Of a stretch of 56,000 nt of DNA, positions 1 to 11,262 are shown piece by piece (positions within the stretch are counted from its first letter, which is position 1; each line of letters begins with the position of its first letter). The notes under the pieces are model-generated. The model ran no database searches, was not told the origin of the DNA, and saw nothing but the letters and a program-made list of their open reading frames with translations. The DNA is from Candidatus Omnitrophota bacterium. Lineage in GTDB: Bacteria > Omnitrophota > Gorgyraeia > Gygaellales > Profunditerraquicolaceae. Location: positions 1-56,000 of the forward strand of contig QZKA01000004.1 of NCBI GenBank assembly GCA_003598135.1. Direction: 5' to 3'. The position numbers and the translations under genes are program-made.

Positions 1-48
1 GCTCTAGTATAAGTATAGCGACATAAGTTATATGCGCGAATTTATCCA

Positions 49-104
49 CGCAGCTACGAGTAAATTTCGAAGAAATTTACGAAGTGTTTAGCTGCGGGGG
101 GGGG
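49..104. repeat. Hairpin plus G9 run near window start
   Basis: Outer arms CGCAGCTA (49-56) and TAGCTGCG (89-96) enclose a perfect inner stem, GTAAATTTC (60-68) with GAAATTTAC (72-80) around a GAA loop. Nine G residues follow at 96-104. No T run follows, so it does not look like an intrinsic terminator for a + strand gene. The inner stem resembles the A/T-rich hairpins between the rRNA operon genes near the end of this window. Function unknown. The upstream gene lies outside the window. Confidence 0.6.
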
Positions 105-149
105 CTTAGTAAGAAAATCGCACTTTGCCTTCGCAGCAGTAACGAAAGG

Positions 150-478
150 CCAAGGCTTAGGCTAAGTAAGGTTAAAGGCCAAGGCTTTAGGTAGCTAGAT
201 TAATGACAAATGTACAAATACCCTGCCTGCCGGCAGACAGGCAAATCACAAATAAGCTCCAGATCCGAATAACCGAATCACCAAACCTGATATGTTTCAG
301 TCATTGGTCCTTTGGGCATTGGGATTTATTTGGGGTTTGAGTTTTGGAATTTGTGATTTGTCATTTATTTGTCATTGGTGTTTTGGTATTTGTCATTAGC
401 GCAATACGCATAACGCTGTACACATACGCATCCAGCACTCAATACTCTATACACAATACTCACTACTGACCGTCTGCT
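150..478. repeat. Composite intergenic repeat mosaic, copy A
   Basis: This gene-free stretch is built from short modules. In order they are: AAGGCTTAGG-like hexamer runs (about 150-195); a TTAATGACAAATG arm (about 200); a 20-bp palindrome-like block CCTGCCTGCCGGCAGACAGG (222-241); a CAAATCACAAAT block (242-253); inverted-sense GGGATTTATTTGGG and TTTGTGATTTGTC blocks (about 320-400); then GCGCAATACGC/ATAACGC and ACTCAATACTC modules (about 400-475). Blocks 239-261 and 311-334 recur exactly at 27191-27213 and 27263-27286. No tRNA, riboswitch or clear promoter was recognised. Confidence 0.8.
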
Positions 479-479
479 C

Positions 480-751
480 ATGAAACAAAGGGCTCATGTA
501 TATTATAGCGGCAGGGTCCAGGGCATAGGGTTTAGGTTTACTGTGAGGCAGATTGCCGAAGATTCAGGCATTACTGGTTGGGTCAAGAATTTAAAAGACG
601 GCAGGGTGGAAGTAGTTGTCGAAGCCGAAGAAGGCACCATAAAGAAATTTTTGGGATCAGTTATTGCGCATTTCTCAAAATATATTCAGGATGCAGATGT
701 GCAATGGGGCCCTGCGACAGGTGAGTTTAAAGAGTTTGCTATAGCATTTTG

Positions 752-752
<1 letters not shown>
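480..752 (+). CDS. acyP: Acylphosphatase
   Basis: A 90-residue protein, the normal length for the acylphosphatase family, which hydrolyses the carboxyl-phosphate bond of acyl phosphates in the cytoplasm. The phosphate-binding loop SGRVQGIGFR (residues 10-19) carries the catalytic arginine R19. The motif GWVKNLKDGRVEV carries the catalytic asparagine at about N38, so both active-site residues are present. The start ATG at 480 follows directly on the repeat mosaic, and no strong ribosome binding site is visible. The stop overlaps the start of the next gene (TGATG), which suggests co-translation with the phosphoesterase. Confidence 0.95.
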
Positions 753-3972
<3,220 letters not shown>

Positions 3973-3976
<4 letters not shown>

Positions 3977-4590
3977 TTATAGAGCGGGTAACCGTCGGTC
4001 CAGTACAGACAAATTGTTATATTCTTGCGTTAGGGCGAGACCGAGAGGCGATACTCATCGATCCAGGAGATGAAGAACGCAGGATTAAGAAGGCCTTGCG
4101 TGATTACGGGCTTACTCCCTGTTGTGTTATCAACACCCACGGCCATTTTGACCATATTGGCTGTGATGACAAATTTTCTGTACCCGTCTATATTCACTCC
4201 GAAGACGCAAGGATGCTCAAAGACGCAGGCAGTAATTTCAGCAATCTTTTTTCTAATCCTGTCAGCGTCACAGGGGTTGAAATAAAATTAGTCCAGGATA
4301 AGGACCTGATCTCGCACGCAGGCATGGTGCTTGAAGTATTGCATACTCCGGGTCATTCTCCCGGGGGGATCGCGCTGCTTTTGAAAAAACCGGATAAAAA
4401 AGTGTTGTTTACCGGCGATACGTTATTCTTTCACGGCGTCGGCAGGACCGATTTCCCCGGCTCGGATGAATCCCTGCTTTTTAAGTCCATACGGGAAAAG
4501 TTGTTCAGTTTGTCTGATGATGTTACCATATATCCTGGCCATGGGCCGTCATCCACGATAGGCGTAGAAAAAAAGTCGATTGCAGTATAA
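3973..4590 (+). CDS. Metallo-beta-lactamase-fold hydrolase (glyoxalase II-like)
   Basis: A 205-residue soluble enzyme of the YcbL/glyoxalase II-like branch. The zinc motif THGHFDH gives H56, H58, D60 and H61. Further ligands come from HTPGHSPGG (about 120-128), GDTLF (about 147-151) and PGHG (about 190). All seven typical metal ligands seem to be present. The opening VGPVQTNCYIL is typical of this subfamily. The ATG overlaps the preceding stop by 4 bp. The substrate is probably a glutathione-like or other thioester, but it cannot be read from sequence. Confidence 0.9.
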
Positions 4591-4602
4591 ACGTCTGAAG
4601 TT

Positions 4603-5490
4603 ATGCAAGAACTCATTGAGACATTCATTGCGTATTTAACGGTTGAGAGGGGACTGGCGCGTAATTCCATACTCTCATACAAAAAAGACCTTTATAGCTA
4701 CGCAGATTTCTTGGAAAAGAAGACGGGGCTTTCGTTATCTAAGACTACAAGAAACGACATTACTAACTTTATGCTCTCTCAGAAAGACAGGGGTTTAAGC
4801 GCCAATTCTATTTCAAGGCGCCTGGCCGCGATAAGAATGTTTTACCGTTTTCTGGTGAGGGAAAGGATTCTAAAAAGCGACCCCAGCAGTTTAATCGATT
4901 CTCCTAAGCTGTGGAAGAAGATTCCCGAGACGCTTTCCGTCAATGAAATCGAATTGCTGCTGGCGCAACCGGAAACGAGAAATGTCCAGGGAATGAGGGA
5001 CAAGGCGATTTTGGAAGTGCTGTATGCGACGGGCATGAGGGTTTCGGAAGCAGCCCATTTAAAGATGGATGGTGTTAACGTGGAGGTGGGTTTTTTGCGT
5101 TGTATCGGCAAGGGGAACAAAGAAAGGATTATTCCTCTTGGAAAAAAGGCGATCGCAGGCCTCAGACGTTACCTAGAGGCGAGCCGGCCGCACCTATTAA
5201 AGCAGAAGACGTCGGAATTTGTATTTATCAGCCGTTTTGGCAAAGGGCTATCCAGGCAATCATTGTGGAAGCTAATCAAAAAATATGCCAAATCCGCAAG
5301 AATTAAAAAGCCGATACGGCCGCATATCCTGCGTCATTCTTTTGCCACCCATCTTCTTGAGCGGGGGGCAGACCTGCGTTCAGTCCAGGAGATGCTCGGC
5401 CACGCGAATATCGCTACCACGCAAATCTACACACATATCAATAAGGATAGGCTTAAGGCGATACACAGGATGTTCCACCCCAGGCCATAA
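4603..5490 (+). CDS. xerD: Tyrosine recombinase XerC/XerD
   Basis: Site-specific recombinase of 295 residues that in other bacteria resolves chromosome dimers at dif sites. It has the SAM-like N-terminal core-binding domain (about 5-90) and the catalytic domain with all expected residues: arginine in GMRVSEAAH (about 145), lysine in GKGNKER (about 170), HILRH (about 240-244), the second histidine in LGHANIATT (about 267) and the nucleophile tyrosine in QIYTHI (about 276). The length and motifs fit the Xer housekeeping group better than phage integrases. XerC versus XerD is not resolved. No convincing dif site was found. Confidence 0.92.
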   Translation: MQELIETFIAYLTVERGLARNSILSYKKDLYSYADFLEKKTGLSLSKTTRNDITNFMLSQKDRGLSANSISRRLAAIRMFYRFLVRERILKSDPSSLIDSPKLWKKIPETLSVNEIELLLAQPETRNVQGMRDKAILEVLYATGMRVSEAAHLKMDGVNVEVGFLRCIGKGNKERIIPLGKKAIAGLRRYLEASRPHLLKQKTSEFVFISRFGKGLSRQSLWKLIKKYAKSARIKKPIRPHILRHSFATHLLERGADLRSVQEMLGHANIATTQIYTHINKDRLKAIHRMFHPRP

Positions 5491-5503
5491 CAAGAGATAG
5501 AAG

Positions 5504-6817
5504 ATGCATAAAAAAACAGCTTCCTACACACAATACGGGATGAGGCAACTGCTTGATACGCTTAAGCCGGAAGTCAGGACATTGATCTCTACGGCGCAAC
5601 GCCTTGCCGGGGAAAAACGATTGCGTGCTTATTTGGTTGGAGGCTTTGTCAGGGACCTTTTTCTTGGAGCATCCAACCTTGATTTAGATATTATGGTTGA
5701 AGGCGACGGCATCGAATATGCAGATGCACTTTCTGCGCGTCTGAACGCACGATGTATCCACCACAAGAGGTTTGGTACGGCAACTCTGGTAACTGAAGGT
5801 CACCTGAAGATCGACATTGCTTCTTCACGCAAGGAAACGTATCCGGAACCGGCGAGCCTCCCTGAAGTAAAGCCGGGAAGTATTTTGGATGATCTGGCGC
5901 GACGAGATTTCAGCATCAATGCAATGGCAGTGAGCGTTAATTCAGATGATTTCGGGATGCTTATCGATGTATATGGCGGGTGTCGCGACCTAAAGAAGAA
6001 GCGCATCAGCGTATTGCATGAGAATAGTTTTGTTGACGATCCTACCCGTATCTTGAGGGCGATCAGGTTTGAGCAGCGTCTTGCTTTTTCTATTAGCTCA
6101 AAGACCTTGCGCTATCTTAGTGTTGCCTCACGCAAACGCATGCTGCAGAAGCTTAATTTACAGAGGGTGCGCGATGAAATAATGCTGATGCTTCAAGAAA
6201 AGAATCCCGTAGCACAGATGCAGCGGCTGGGCGGATTGTATGGTTTTTCTTTCCTTCATCCGCGCATCAGTTTTTCTTCAAAAACGCGCAAACTTTTTGA
6301 GTCTATCGAGCTGTGCCTTCAGTGGTTCAGCCGGAATTTTTCTCATCGCAGGCAGCTGGATAGTTGGTTATTATATTGCATCGCATTATTTGAGCCGCTT
6401 TCCGCATCTTCTACCCGCCAACTGGCGAAGAAACTGGCCTTGCGCCGAGGCGAGGAGAAAAGGCTGCTTGATTATAAAAAATCAGGACTTTGTATTCTGA
6501 AGGCCCTACAAAAAAAAGCCGTTGCCCCCAGCAGGGTCTTTGGATATTTGGAGCCTCACAGCTATGAGGTAATACTTTTTCTTGTAGCAAAAGCAAAAAA
6601 CGCGACCCTCAAAAGGCATGTGGAGGATTTTTTCAGACGCTACAACGGCATCCGCCACAGCGTTTCAGGCAGGGACTTATCAGGGCTTGGCATTACCCCG
6701 GGCCCTTTGTACGCCAAGATTTTTCGAGCCTTGATTAAGGCAAGGCTCGATGGAAAGGTGCGTTCAAAAAAAGAAGAACTCGTGTTCGTGCGCCGCTTGC
6801 AGAAATCTATTCGATGA
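5504..6817 (+). CDS. cca: CCA tRNA nucleotidyltransferase / poly(A) polymerase family
   Basis: A 437-residue class II nucleotidyltransferase. The head domain motif LVGGFVRDLFLG (about 45-56) is followed by DLDIMVEGDG with the metal-binding Asp pair. RRDFSINAMA and DDPTRILRAIRFEQRL then mark the nucleotide-recognition neck. The C-terminal half is poorly conserved and helical. It probably adds or repairs the CCA end of tRNAs, although both tRNAs in this window already encode CCA; a poly(A) polymerase role is possible. Start ATG 5504 is used; a second in-frame ATG lies 12 codons later. The stop overlaps the next gene by 4 bp. Confidence 0.9.
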   Translation: MHKKTASYTQYGMRQLLDTLKPEVRTLISTAQRLAGEKRLRAYLVGGFVRDLFLGASNLDLDIMVEGDGIEYADALSARLNARCIHHKRFGTATLVTEGHLKIDIASSRKETYPEPASLPEVKPGSILDDLARRDFSINAMAVSVNSDDFGMLIDVYGGCRDLKKKRISVLHENSFVDDPTRILRAIRFEQRLAFSISSKTLRYLSVASRKRMLQKLNLQRVRDEIMLMLQEKNPVAQMQRLGGLYGFSFLHPRISFSSKTRKLFESIELCLQWFSRNFSHRRQLDSWLLYCIALFEPLSASSTRQLAKKLALRRGEEKRLLDYKKSGLCILKALQKKAVAPSRVFGYLEPHSYEVILFLVAKAKNATLKRHVEDFFRRYNGIRHSVSGRDLSGLGITPGPLYAKIFRALIKARLDGKVRSKKEELVFVRRLQKSIR

Positions 6818-7095
6818 CGATCGGAATTTTAAAGGTAAGTATCTGGGTCCCCGAGAGCAATTCCTTAAAGACAAAAAGGATGGTGTTACATAGCATTAAG
6901 GCGCAGTTGCGCAACCGTTTCAATGTGGCAGTTACTCAAATTGCAGACGAGGATAAATGGCAGAAAGCAACGCTCGCGATTGTCGGCGTAGAAAAAACCA
7001 AAGCTCATATGAACAGCATTCTTTCCCGGATCTCGGATTTCTTGGGAGGGTTCGGCAATTTTGAGCTTATTGATCACTGTATCGAGCTTATCTAA
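6814..7095 (+). CDS. DUF503 (YlxP-like) protein
   Basis: A small 93-residue protein of the DUF503/YlxP family. It is recognised by the opening IGILKVSIWVPESNSLKTKR and by its usual place just upstream of rbfA in ribosome-maturation operons. Its role is not firmly known; the genomic context implies translation or ribosome assembly. The ATG overlaps the stop of the CCA-adding enzyme gene (ATGA). The 27-bp gap to rbfA contains an AGGAGG sequence that serves rbfA. Confidence 0.88.
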   Translation: MTIGILKVSIWVPESNSLKTKRMVLHSIKAQLRNRFNVAVTQIADEDKWQKATLAIVGVEKTKAHMNSILSRISDFLGGFGNFELIDHCIELI

Positions 7096-7122
7096 AGGTA
7101 CACGCACAGGAGGAAAACAGCT

Positions 7123-7500
7123 ATGTTAAGACATGACATGGTCCAGGCGCAGTTGAAGAGAGAGATCAGCCTTATTATCCACGACGAGCTCAGCGACCCG
7201 CGTCTCGGTTTTATTACTATCACTAAGGTTGAGCTTACCAAGGATCTGCGCTACGCCAAGGTACTCTTCAGTGTATTAGGCAATGACCAGGATTACAAAA
7301 AATGCCAGAAGGCGCTTGAAAGTGCGCTGGGTTTTATCCGGCGGCTGGTGGGCCAGCGGATAAGGCTGCGGTTTGTGCCGGAGCTTCTTTTTAAGGAAGA
7401 TAGGTCAAGCGAATACAGTACGCGGATACAGCAGATACTAGATGAGATAGGAGCGATGAATGAGCCTAAAAAAAGCAGTCGGGTGCATAAGAAAAAATAA
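7123..7500 (+). CDS. rbfA: 30S ribosome-binding factor RbfA
   Basis: A 125-residue KH-fold ribosome maturation factor that acts on the 5' end of 16S rRNA in late 30S assembly. Typical features are REISLIIHDELSDPRLGFITIT (split over residues 14-35), LRYAKVLFSVLG and the basic end of the protein. The ribosome binding site AGGAGG lies about 8 bp before ATG 7123. The 3' end overlaps nrnA by 41 bp. The neighbours match the distal half of the classical nusA-infB operon, but nusA and infB are not adjacent here and truB is missing before ribF. Confidence 0.95.
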   Translation: MLRHDMVQAQLKREISLIIHDELSDPRLGFITITKVELTKDLRYAKVLFSVLGNDQDYKKCQKALESALGFIRRLVGQRIRLRFVPELLFKEDRSSEYSTRIQQILDEIGAMNEPKKSSRVHKKK

Positions 7501-8440
7501 ACGTTTCTTACTTACCGCCCATATTAACGTAGAAGGAGACGCCTTGGGTTCGGAATTGGCGTTCTATAGGCTTTTAAGAAAGCTGAAGAAAAAGGCCGTT
7601 ATTGTAAATGCCGATACCTCTTTTTGTGATTATTCTTTTATGCCGGGGCTTTCCCGCATCATGCAGGCAAAGAAAAAGATGCGGCTTCCTCGGTTTGATG
7701 TATTTGTTGCGCTTGATTGTTCTGATATCAGCCGTGCAGGAGAAACACAATATATAAGCCAGGCAGATAAGCCGGTACTCAATATCGACCACCACATAAG
7801 CAATACCTATTTTGGCAGCGTCAATTGGATAGATACAGAAGCCTCCTCAACCGCAGAGATGGTGTATAGATTGTTCAAAGTTTTTAAGATCCCTATCGAT
7901 AAAGAATCTGCCCTGGCATTATATGTGGGTATGCTTACGGACACCGGGTCATTTCGTTATCCGAATACCACTGCGAAGACCCATAGGGCTGTGGCTGAAC
8001 TTCTTTCCCATCGCCTGAATATTACCCAGATACATAAGAATATTTATGGCAATATTCAGCTTGCGGATGTACAGTTAATCACTAAAGTCCTTGCAATGCT
8101 CAAGAGCGATCTTGGGGGTAAGATGGCCTGGTTTTCTATTCCTCGCAAAGTCCTTGCCTCTCGGAAAAACTCCACCCTTGACCTTACTGACCATGTCCTC
8201 AGCTTTGCGCGGGCAATTAAAGGAGTAGAGGTCGCTGTGCTCTTTAAAGAGAATATAAAGCCTCAGGATGGGATACGGGTGAATTTGCGCTCTCAGGGCA
8301 AAGTGAACGTGAACGCCATTGCTCGTTTTTTCGGAGGAGGGGGGCATAGAACTGCCAGCGGTTGTACTGTCCAAGCGACGCTTACGCATGCGCGTAAAGC
8401 AGTATTGCAAAGAATCCGCCAGGCTTTGCTGAAGTTGTGA
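7460..8440 (+). CDS. nrnA: DHH/DHHA1 phosphoesterase NrnA (nanoRNase / pAp phosphatase)
   Basis: A 326-residue DHH-family enzyme that degrades short oligonucleotides and/or dephosphorylates 3'-phosphoadenosine 5'-phosphate. Motif I is HINVEGDALGS (about 21-31), with NVEG where PDG is commoner, but the metal-binding GDA is kept. VALDCSD, the namesake DHH in NIDHHISN, and the GMLTDTGSF motif follow. The DHHA1 domain ends with the substrate-binding GGGGHRTASGC near residue 295. The ATG at 7460 lies inside rbfA, a position common for translationally coupled genes. Confidence 0.92.
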   Translation: MSLKKAVGCIRKNKRFLLTAHINVEGDALGSELAFYRLLRKLKKKAVIVNADTSFCDYSFMPGLSRIMQAKKKMRLPRFDVFVALDCSDISRAGETQYISQADKPVLNIDHHISNTYFGSVNWIDTEASSTAEMVYRLFKVFKIPIDKESALALYVGMLTDTGSFRYPNTTAKTHRAVAELLSHRLNITQIHKNIYGNIQLADVQLITKVLAMLKSDLGGKMAWFSIPRKVLASRKNSTLDLTDHVLSFARAIKGVEVAVLFKENIKPQDGIRVNLRSQGKVNVNAIARFFGGGGHRTASGCTVQATLTHARKAVLQRIRQALLKL

Positions 8441-8447
8441 GTAGATA

Positions 8448-9368
8448 ATGAGAACAATATGGGGAATCGATAAAATACCGCATTATCGCAAGGTCGCCTT
8501 GGCAATCGGGGTTTTCGACGGGGTGCATACCGCGCACCGCGTTATTTTAAGAAAAACGGTGAAAAAGGCGCGTCAGATACACGGCAGGAGCATGGTGTTG
8601 ACGTTTTGGCCTCATCCGCAGAAAGAACAAAGCCTTTATTCGATAACTCACCGCTTGCAATTAATCGCTGGTACGGGTATCGACGTATGCGTGGTAGCTA
8701 GTTTCACCCGTCGATTTGCGCAATGGCAGCCTGAGCAATTTATTCGCAATGTCCTCGCTCGGTCAATAAGTCCGGCGCATGTATTCGTCGGAAAAAATTT
8801 CAGGTTCGGCAAAAACGCAAAAGGCAACGTCAGATTACTTAAAAAGATGTCTTCTGGCTGTGGTTTTAATCTTAATGTGGTCGATACTATCAAAGGGCAG
8901 GCAAAGTCCATAAGCAGCACTTTTATCAGGGTACTGATTAAAGGGGGGCGGCTCAACCAAGCGAAAAAATTACTCGGCCGGCCTGTGAGTGTCTTGGGTA
9001 CGGTAAAGCGGGGTTTTTCTATAGGCAGGCGGCTGGGGTTTCCTACTGCTAACATCAATCCGCACCATGAAGTAACGCCTCCTCAGGGCATCTATCTGGT
9101 GAAGATAGTGTTGAATAAAAAGATACTGCACGGGCTTTGTTATATAGGCAGGCGGCCGACGTTTTGTTCCCGGCTCCGTAGATCCCCGGAGCGGATAGAG
9201 GCGCACATGCTGGATTTTAATCAAACAATATACGGTAAAGACCTGGAAATCCAGTTCATGCGGAAGATAAGGAATGACAAGAAATTTACCTCTAGGTTTC
9301 TCCTGGCCGAACAGATCAAAAAAGATGTGCTCTTCGCAAGGCAATTCTTCTCCACCCACCGTAACTAA
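8448..9368 (+). CDS. ribF: Bifunctional riboflavin kinase / FAD synthetase
   Basis: A 306-residue enzyme making FMN and then FAD from riboflavin. The N-terminal adenylyltransferase domain shows AIGVFDGVHTAH (about 19-30), VFVGKNFRFGKNAKG (about 109-123) and ISSTFIR (about 159-165). The C-terminal kinase domain shows VKRGFSIGRRLGFPTANI (about 185-202). It follows nrnA by 7 bp and is the last gene before the dcw promoter region. No FMN riboswitch was recognised. The 152-bp gap after it contains the mraZ control region. Confidence 0.95.
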   Translation: MRTIWGIDKIPHYRKVALAIGVFDGVHTAHRVILRKTVKKARQIHGRSMVLTFWPHPQKEQSLYSITHRLQLIAGTGIDVCVVASFTRRFAQWQPEQFIRNVLARSISPAHVFVGKNFRFGKNAKGNVRLLKKMSSGCGFNLNVVDTIKGQAKSISSTFIRVLIKGGRLNQAKKLLGRPVSVLGTVKRGFSIGRRLGFPTANINPHHEVTPPQGIYLVKIVLNKKILHGLCYIGRRPTFCSRLRRSPERIEAHMLDFNQTIYGKDLEIQFMRKIRNDKKFTSRFLLAEQIKKDVLFARQFFSTHRN

Positions 9369-9442
9369 CCACAACCTATAACCTCATATCTTCCATTATA
9401 CACTACATCTTGTGTGGCAAAAATTTAGGTCAATTTTTGTCT

Positions 9443-9471
9443 TGACAAAAAATGAAAATTTAATTATACTT
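9443..9471 (+). promoter_or_regulatory. Sigma70-type promoter of the dcw cluster
   Basis: TTGACA at 9443-9448 and TATACT at 9466-9471 are separated by 17 bp: a consensus -35 and a near-consensus -10. Predicted transcription starts near 9478, just before the three MraZ-box repeats and 43 bp before mraZ. Confidence 0.85.
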
Positions 9472-9480
9472 TGGTTACTG

Positions 9481-9510
9481 AGTGGTGAAAAGTGGATTTA
9501 AGTGGAGGAC
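9481..9510 (+). promoter_or_regulatory. MraZ operator: three AGTGG repeats with 10-bp period
   Basis: AGTGG occurs at exactly 9481, 9491 and 9501, one DNA helical turn apart. MraZ proteins bind tandem GTG-containing boxes with 10-bp spacing upstream of their own gene, so this is very probably the autoregulatory site for mraZ and the dcw cluster. The last box also overlaps the mraZ ribosome binding site (GGAGG, 9504-9508). Confidence 0.8.
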
Positions 9511-9520
9511 ATAAAAAGCT

Positions 9521-9970
9521 ATGTTTTATGGGGAGTATTTCCATTCCATAGACCGTAAAGGCCGCCTTATCATGCCCGCTAAGTTTCGCGAGGTAGCAAA
9601 GAATAATTTCGTTGAAAAGTTTTTCGTTACCCGCGGTTTGGACAAATGTCTTTTTATGTTCTCGGAAGAAGAATGGAAGAGCCAGGAACTGAAATTTAAG
9701 GCCATGCCTTTTACCAAACAGCAGGCGCGCGTGTTCAACCGTATTTATTTTTCCGGGGCGGTCGATGTAGTGCCGGATAAACAAGGAAGGATTCTCCTGC
9801 CGCAGTATCTAAAGGAATTTGCCGATATCAAGAAAGAGGTCGTAATCGTAGGGATCTCTAACAGGATAGAAATCTGGTCGAAAGACAAATGGAGAGAATT
9901 TTATGGGACTTGGCAGCCTGCGTTTGAAGAAATCTCCGAGAAATTGATTGATACCAAGGATAGCCAGTAA
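9521..9970 (+). CDS. mraZ: Transcriptional regulator MraZ
   Basis: A 149-residue DNA-binding protein with two AbrB-like MraZ half-domains. Each has the conserved DxxGR(I/L) core: IDRKGRLIMP (about 11-20) and PDKQGRILLP (about 85-94). MraZ rings bind tandem repeats in their own promoter and control the dcw genes. Three such boxes stand upstream at 9481, 9491 and 9501. It is the first gene of the cluster, as in most bacteria, and overlaps rsmH by one base. Confidence 0.96.
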   Translation: MFYGEYFHSIDRKGRLIMPAKFREVAKNNFVEKFFVTRGLDKCLFMFSEEEWKSQELKFKAMPFTKQQARVFNRIYFSGAVDVVPDKQGRILLPQYLKEFADIKKEVVIVGISNRIEIWSKDKWREFYGTWQPAFEEISEKLIDTKDSQ

Positions 9971-10875
9971 TGATAATGACGGCGGAAAAGATGCTGCATA
10001 TTCCGGTGATGTGTAGTGAGGTAATGGATAATTTAGGCCTTGCCCGGGGCAAGGTAATTGTCGATGCTACCATTGGCACTGCAGGTCATAGCCTTGGTAT
10101 TGTTGAAAAGATAATGCCCGGTGGCAGGTTGATCGGTATCGACAGGGATAAAGAATCTCTGGCCGTGGCAGCTGAGAGGTTAGAGGCTTTCAGTAAAAGT
10201 TGTGAATTCGTGCATGGGAATTTTTGCAATATCGATACGATTCTAAAGAACCTGGGTATTAATGGCGTAGATGGTATCATTTTCGATCTGGGGATTTCTT
10301 CTTTTCAGTTGGACAATCCGGAGCGGGGTTTTAGTTTTCAGGCGGAAGGGCCGCTGGATATGCGCCTTGACCGTAATAGTTATATTTCGGCATACGATTT
10401 GATAAACAACCTCAATGAGCACGAGATTTCCCACCTGCTTTGGCTTTTTGGGCAGGAGAGATGGCATAACAGGATAGCTCGTTCCCTCGTTCAGGAGCGC
10501 CAGAAACATCCTATTGTTACTACTGCCCAATTAAGCGATATTGTCGTGAGATCAGTGCCTGCTGCCTATAGGCATTACCGTATCCATCCGGCAACGAGGA
10601 CATTCCAGGCGGTGCGCATCGCGGTAAACAGAGAGCTTGAGGCATTGGAATTGGCACTTGAGAAGGCAGTGGCATTGTTGAATAAAAAGGCCAGGATTTG
10701 CGTTATCTCGTTTCATTCGCTCGAAGATAGGATTGTTAAATTAAATTTCCGCAAGGCAGCATCTGCTGGCATGTTATCAGTAGTGACGCCGAAGCCTCTG
10801 GTCCCCGGGGAATCTGAGGTGCGTCAGAATTCCGCAAGCCGCAGCGCTAAGTTTAGGGCAGCTCAAAGAAAGTAG
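9970..10875 (+). CDS. rsmH: 16S rRNA (cytosine1402-N4)-methyltransferase RsmH (MraW)
   Basis: A 301-residue SAM-dependent enzyme that methylates C1402 in the decoding region of 16S rRNA. The SAM-binding motif is VDATIGTAGHS (about 31-41). IGIDRD, GIIFDLGISSFQLD, FSFQAEGPLDMRLD and the terminal VISFHSLEDRIVK are all family signatures. The start ATG at 9970 overlaps the mraZ stop. A second ATG at 9976 is possible. It is the normal second gene of the dcw cluster. Confidence 0.96.
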   Translation: MIMTAEKMLHIPVMCSEVMDNLGLARGKVIVDATIGTAGHSLGIVEKIMPGGRLIGIDRDKESLAVAAERLEAFSKSCEFVHGNFCNIDTILKNLGINGVDGIIFDLGISSFQLDNPERGFSFQAEGPLDMRLDRNSYISAYDLINNLNEHEISHLLWLFGQERWHNRIARSLVQERQKHPIVTTAQLSDIVVRSVPAAYRHYRIHPATRTFQAVRIAVNRELEALELALEKAVALLNKKARICVISFHSLEDRIVKLNFRKAASAGMLSVVTPKPLVPGESEVRQNSASRSAKFRAAQRK

Positions 10876-10881
10876 GTCACT

Positions 10882-11253
10882 ATGAAACTCTGTAGATTCT
10901 TGGTATTCGCATGTATCCTGACGAGCATTGCGGTGGCATATGTATGGCAGCAGTCAGAGGTAGTAAGGCTTGCGTATGTGGGACAAGCAAAATCGACGGC
11001 GTTTCAGGACCTACTCGACAAGAATTCACAGCTGCGGTATTCTTTGAAACAGAATACCTCCCTGATCCATTTGGCATCCAAGGTGACGGACAAAAGCGAT
11101 TTCCAAATGCCTAACAACTATTACCTGGTGAAATTGACTTCTCCCCAAGAAAGGGCAATTTCAGAGAATAATCGTGTTTCAAGAACGCTTAGATTAGTAT
11201 ATCGTCTCTTTGGTGTGCAAAGGGAAGCCGAAGCTAAGACGCTCAATCGCTAA
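10882..11253 (+). CDS. ftsL: FtsL-like small bitopic division protein
   Basis: A 123-residue protein with one N-terminal membrane segment (about residues 5-22), a short heptad-like helical stretch and PNNYYLVKL (about 77-85), which resembles the end of the FtsL extracytoplasmic region. Sequence similarity in FtsL is weak across phyla, so the call rests mainly on size, topology and position between rsmH and ftsI, where ftsL normally sits. It would act in the FtsQLB subcomplex of the divisome. No FtsB-like gene was identified in the window. Confidence 0.72.
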   Translation: MKLCRFLVFACILTSIAVAYVWQQSEVVRLAYVGQAKSTAFQDLLDKNSQLRYSLKQNTSLIHLASKVTDKSDFQMPNNYYLVKLTSPQERAISENNRVSRTLRLVYRLFGVQREAEAKTLNR

Positions 11254-11262
11254 CATATTGTT

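Noticed and set aside
150..478. Possible CRISPR array
   Set aside because: The repeats are short, degenerate, unevenly spaced and mutually inverted; there are no regular spacers or cas genes.
9369..9442. Terminator after ribF
   Set aside because: No stable hairpin with T run could be drawn; only short, poorly paired arms are present.
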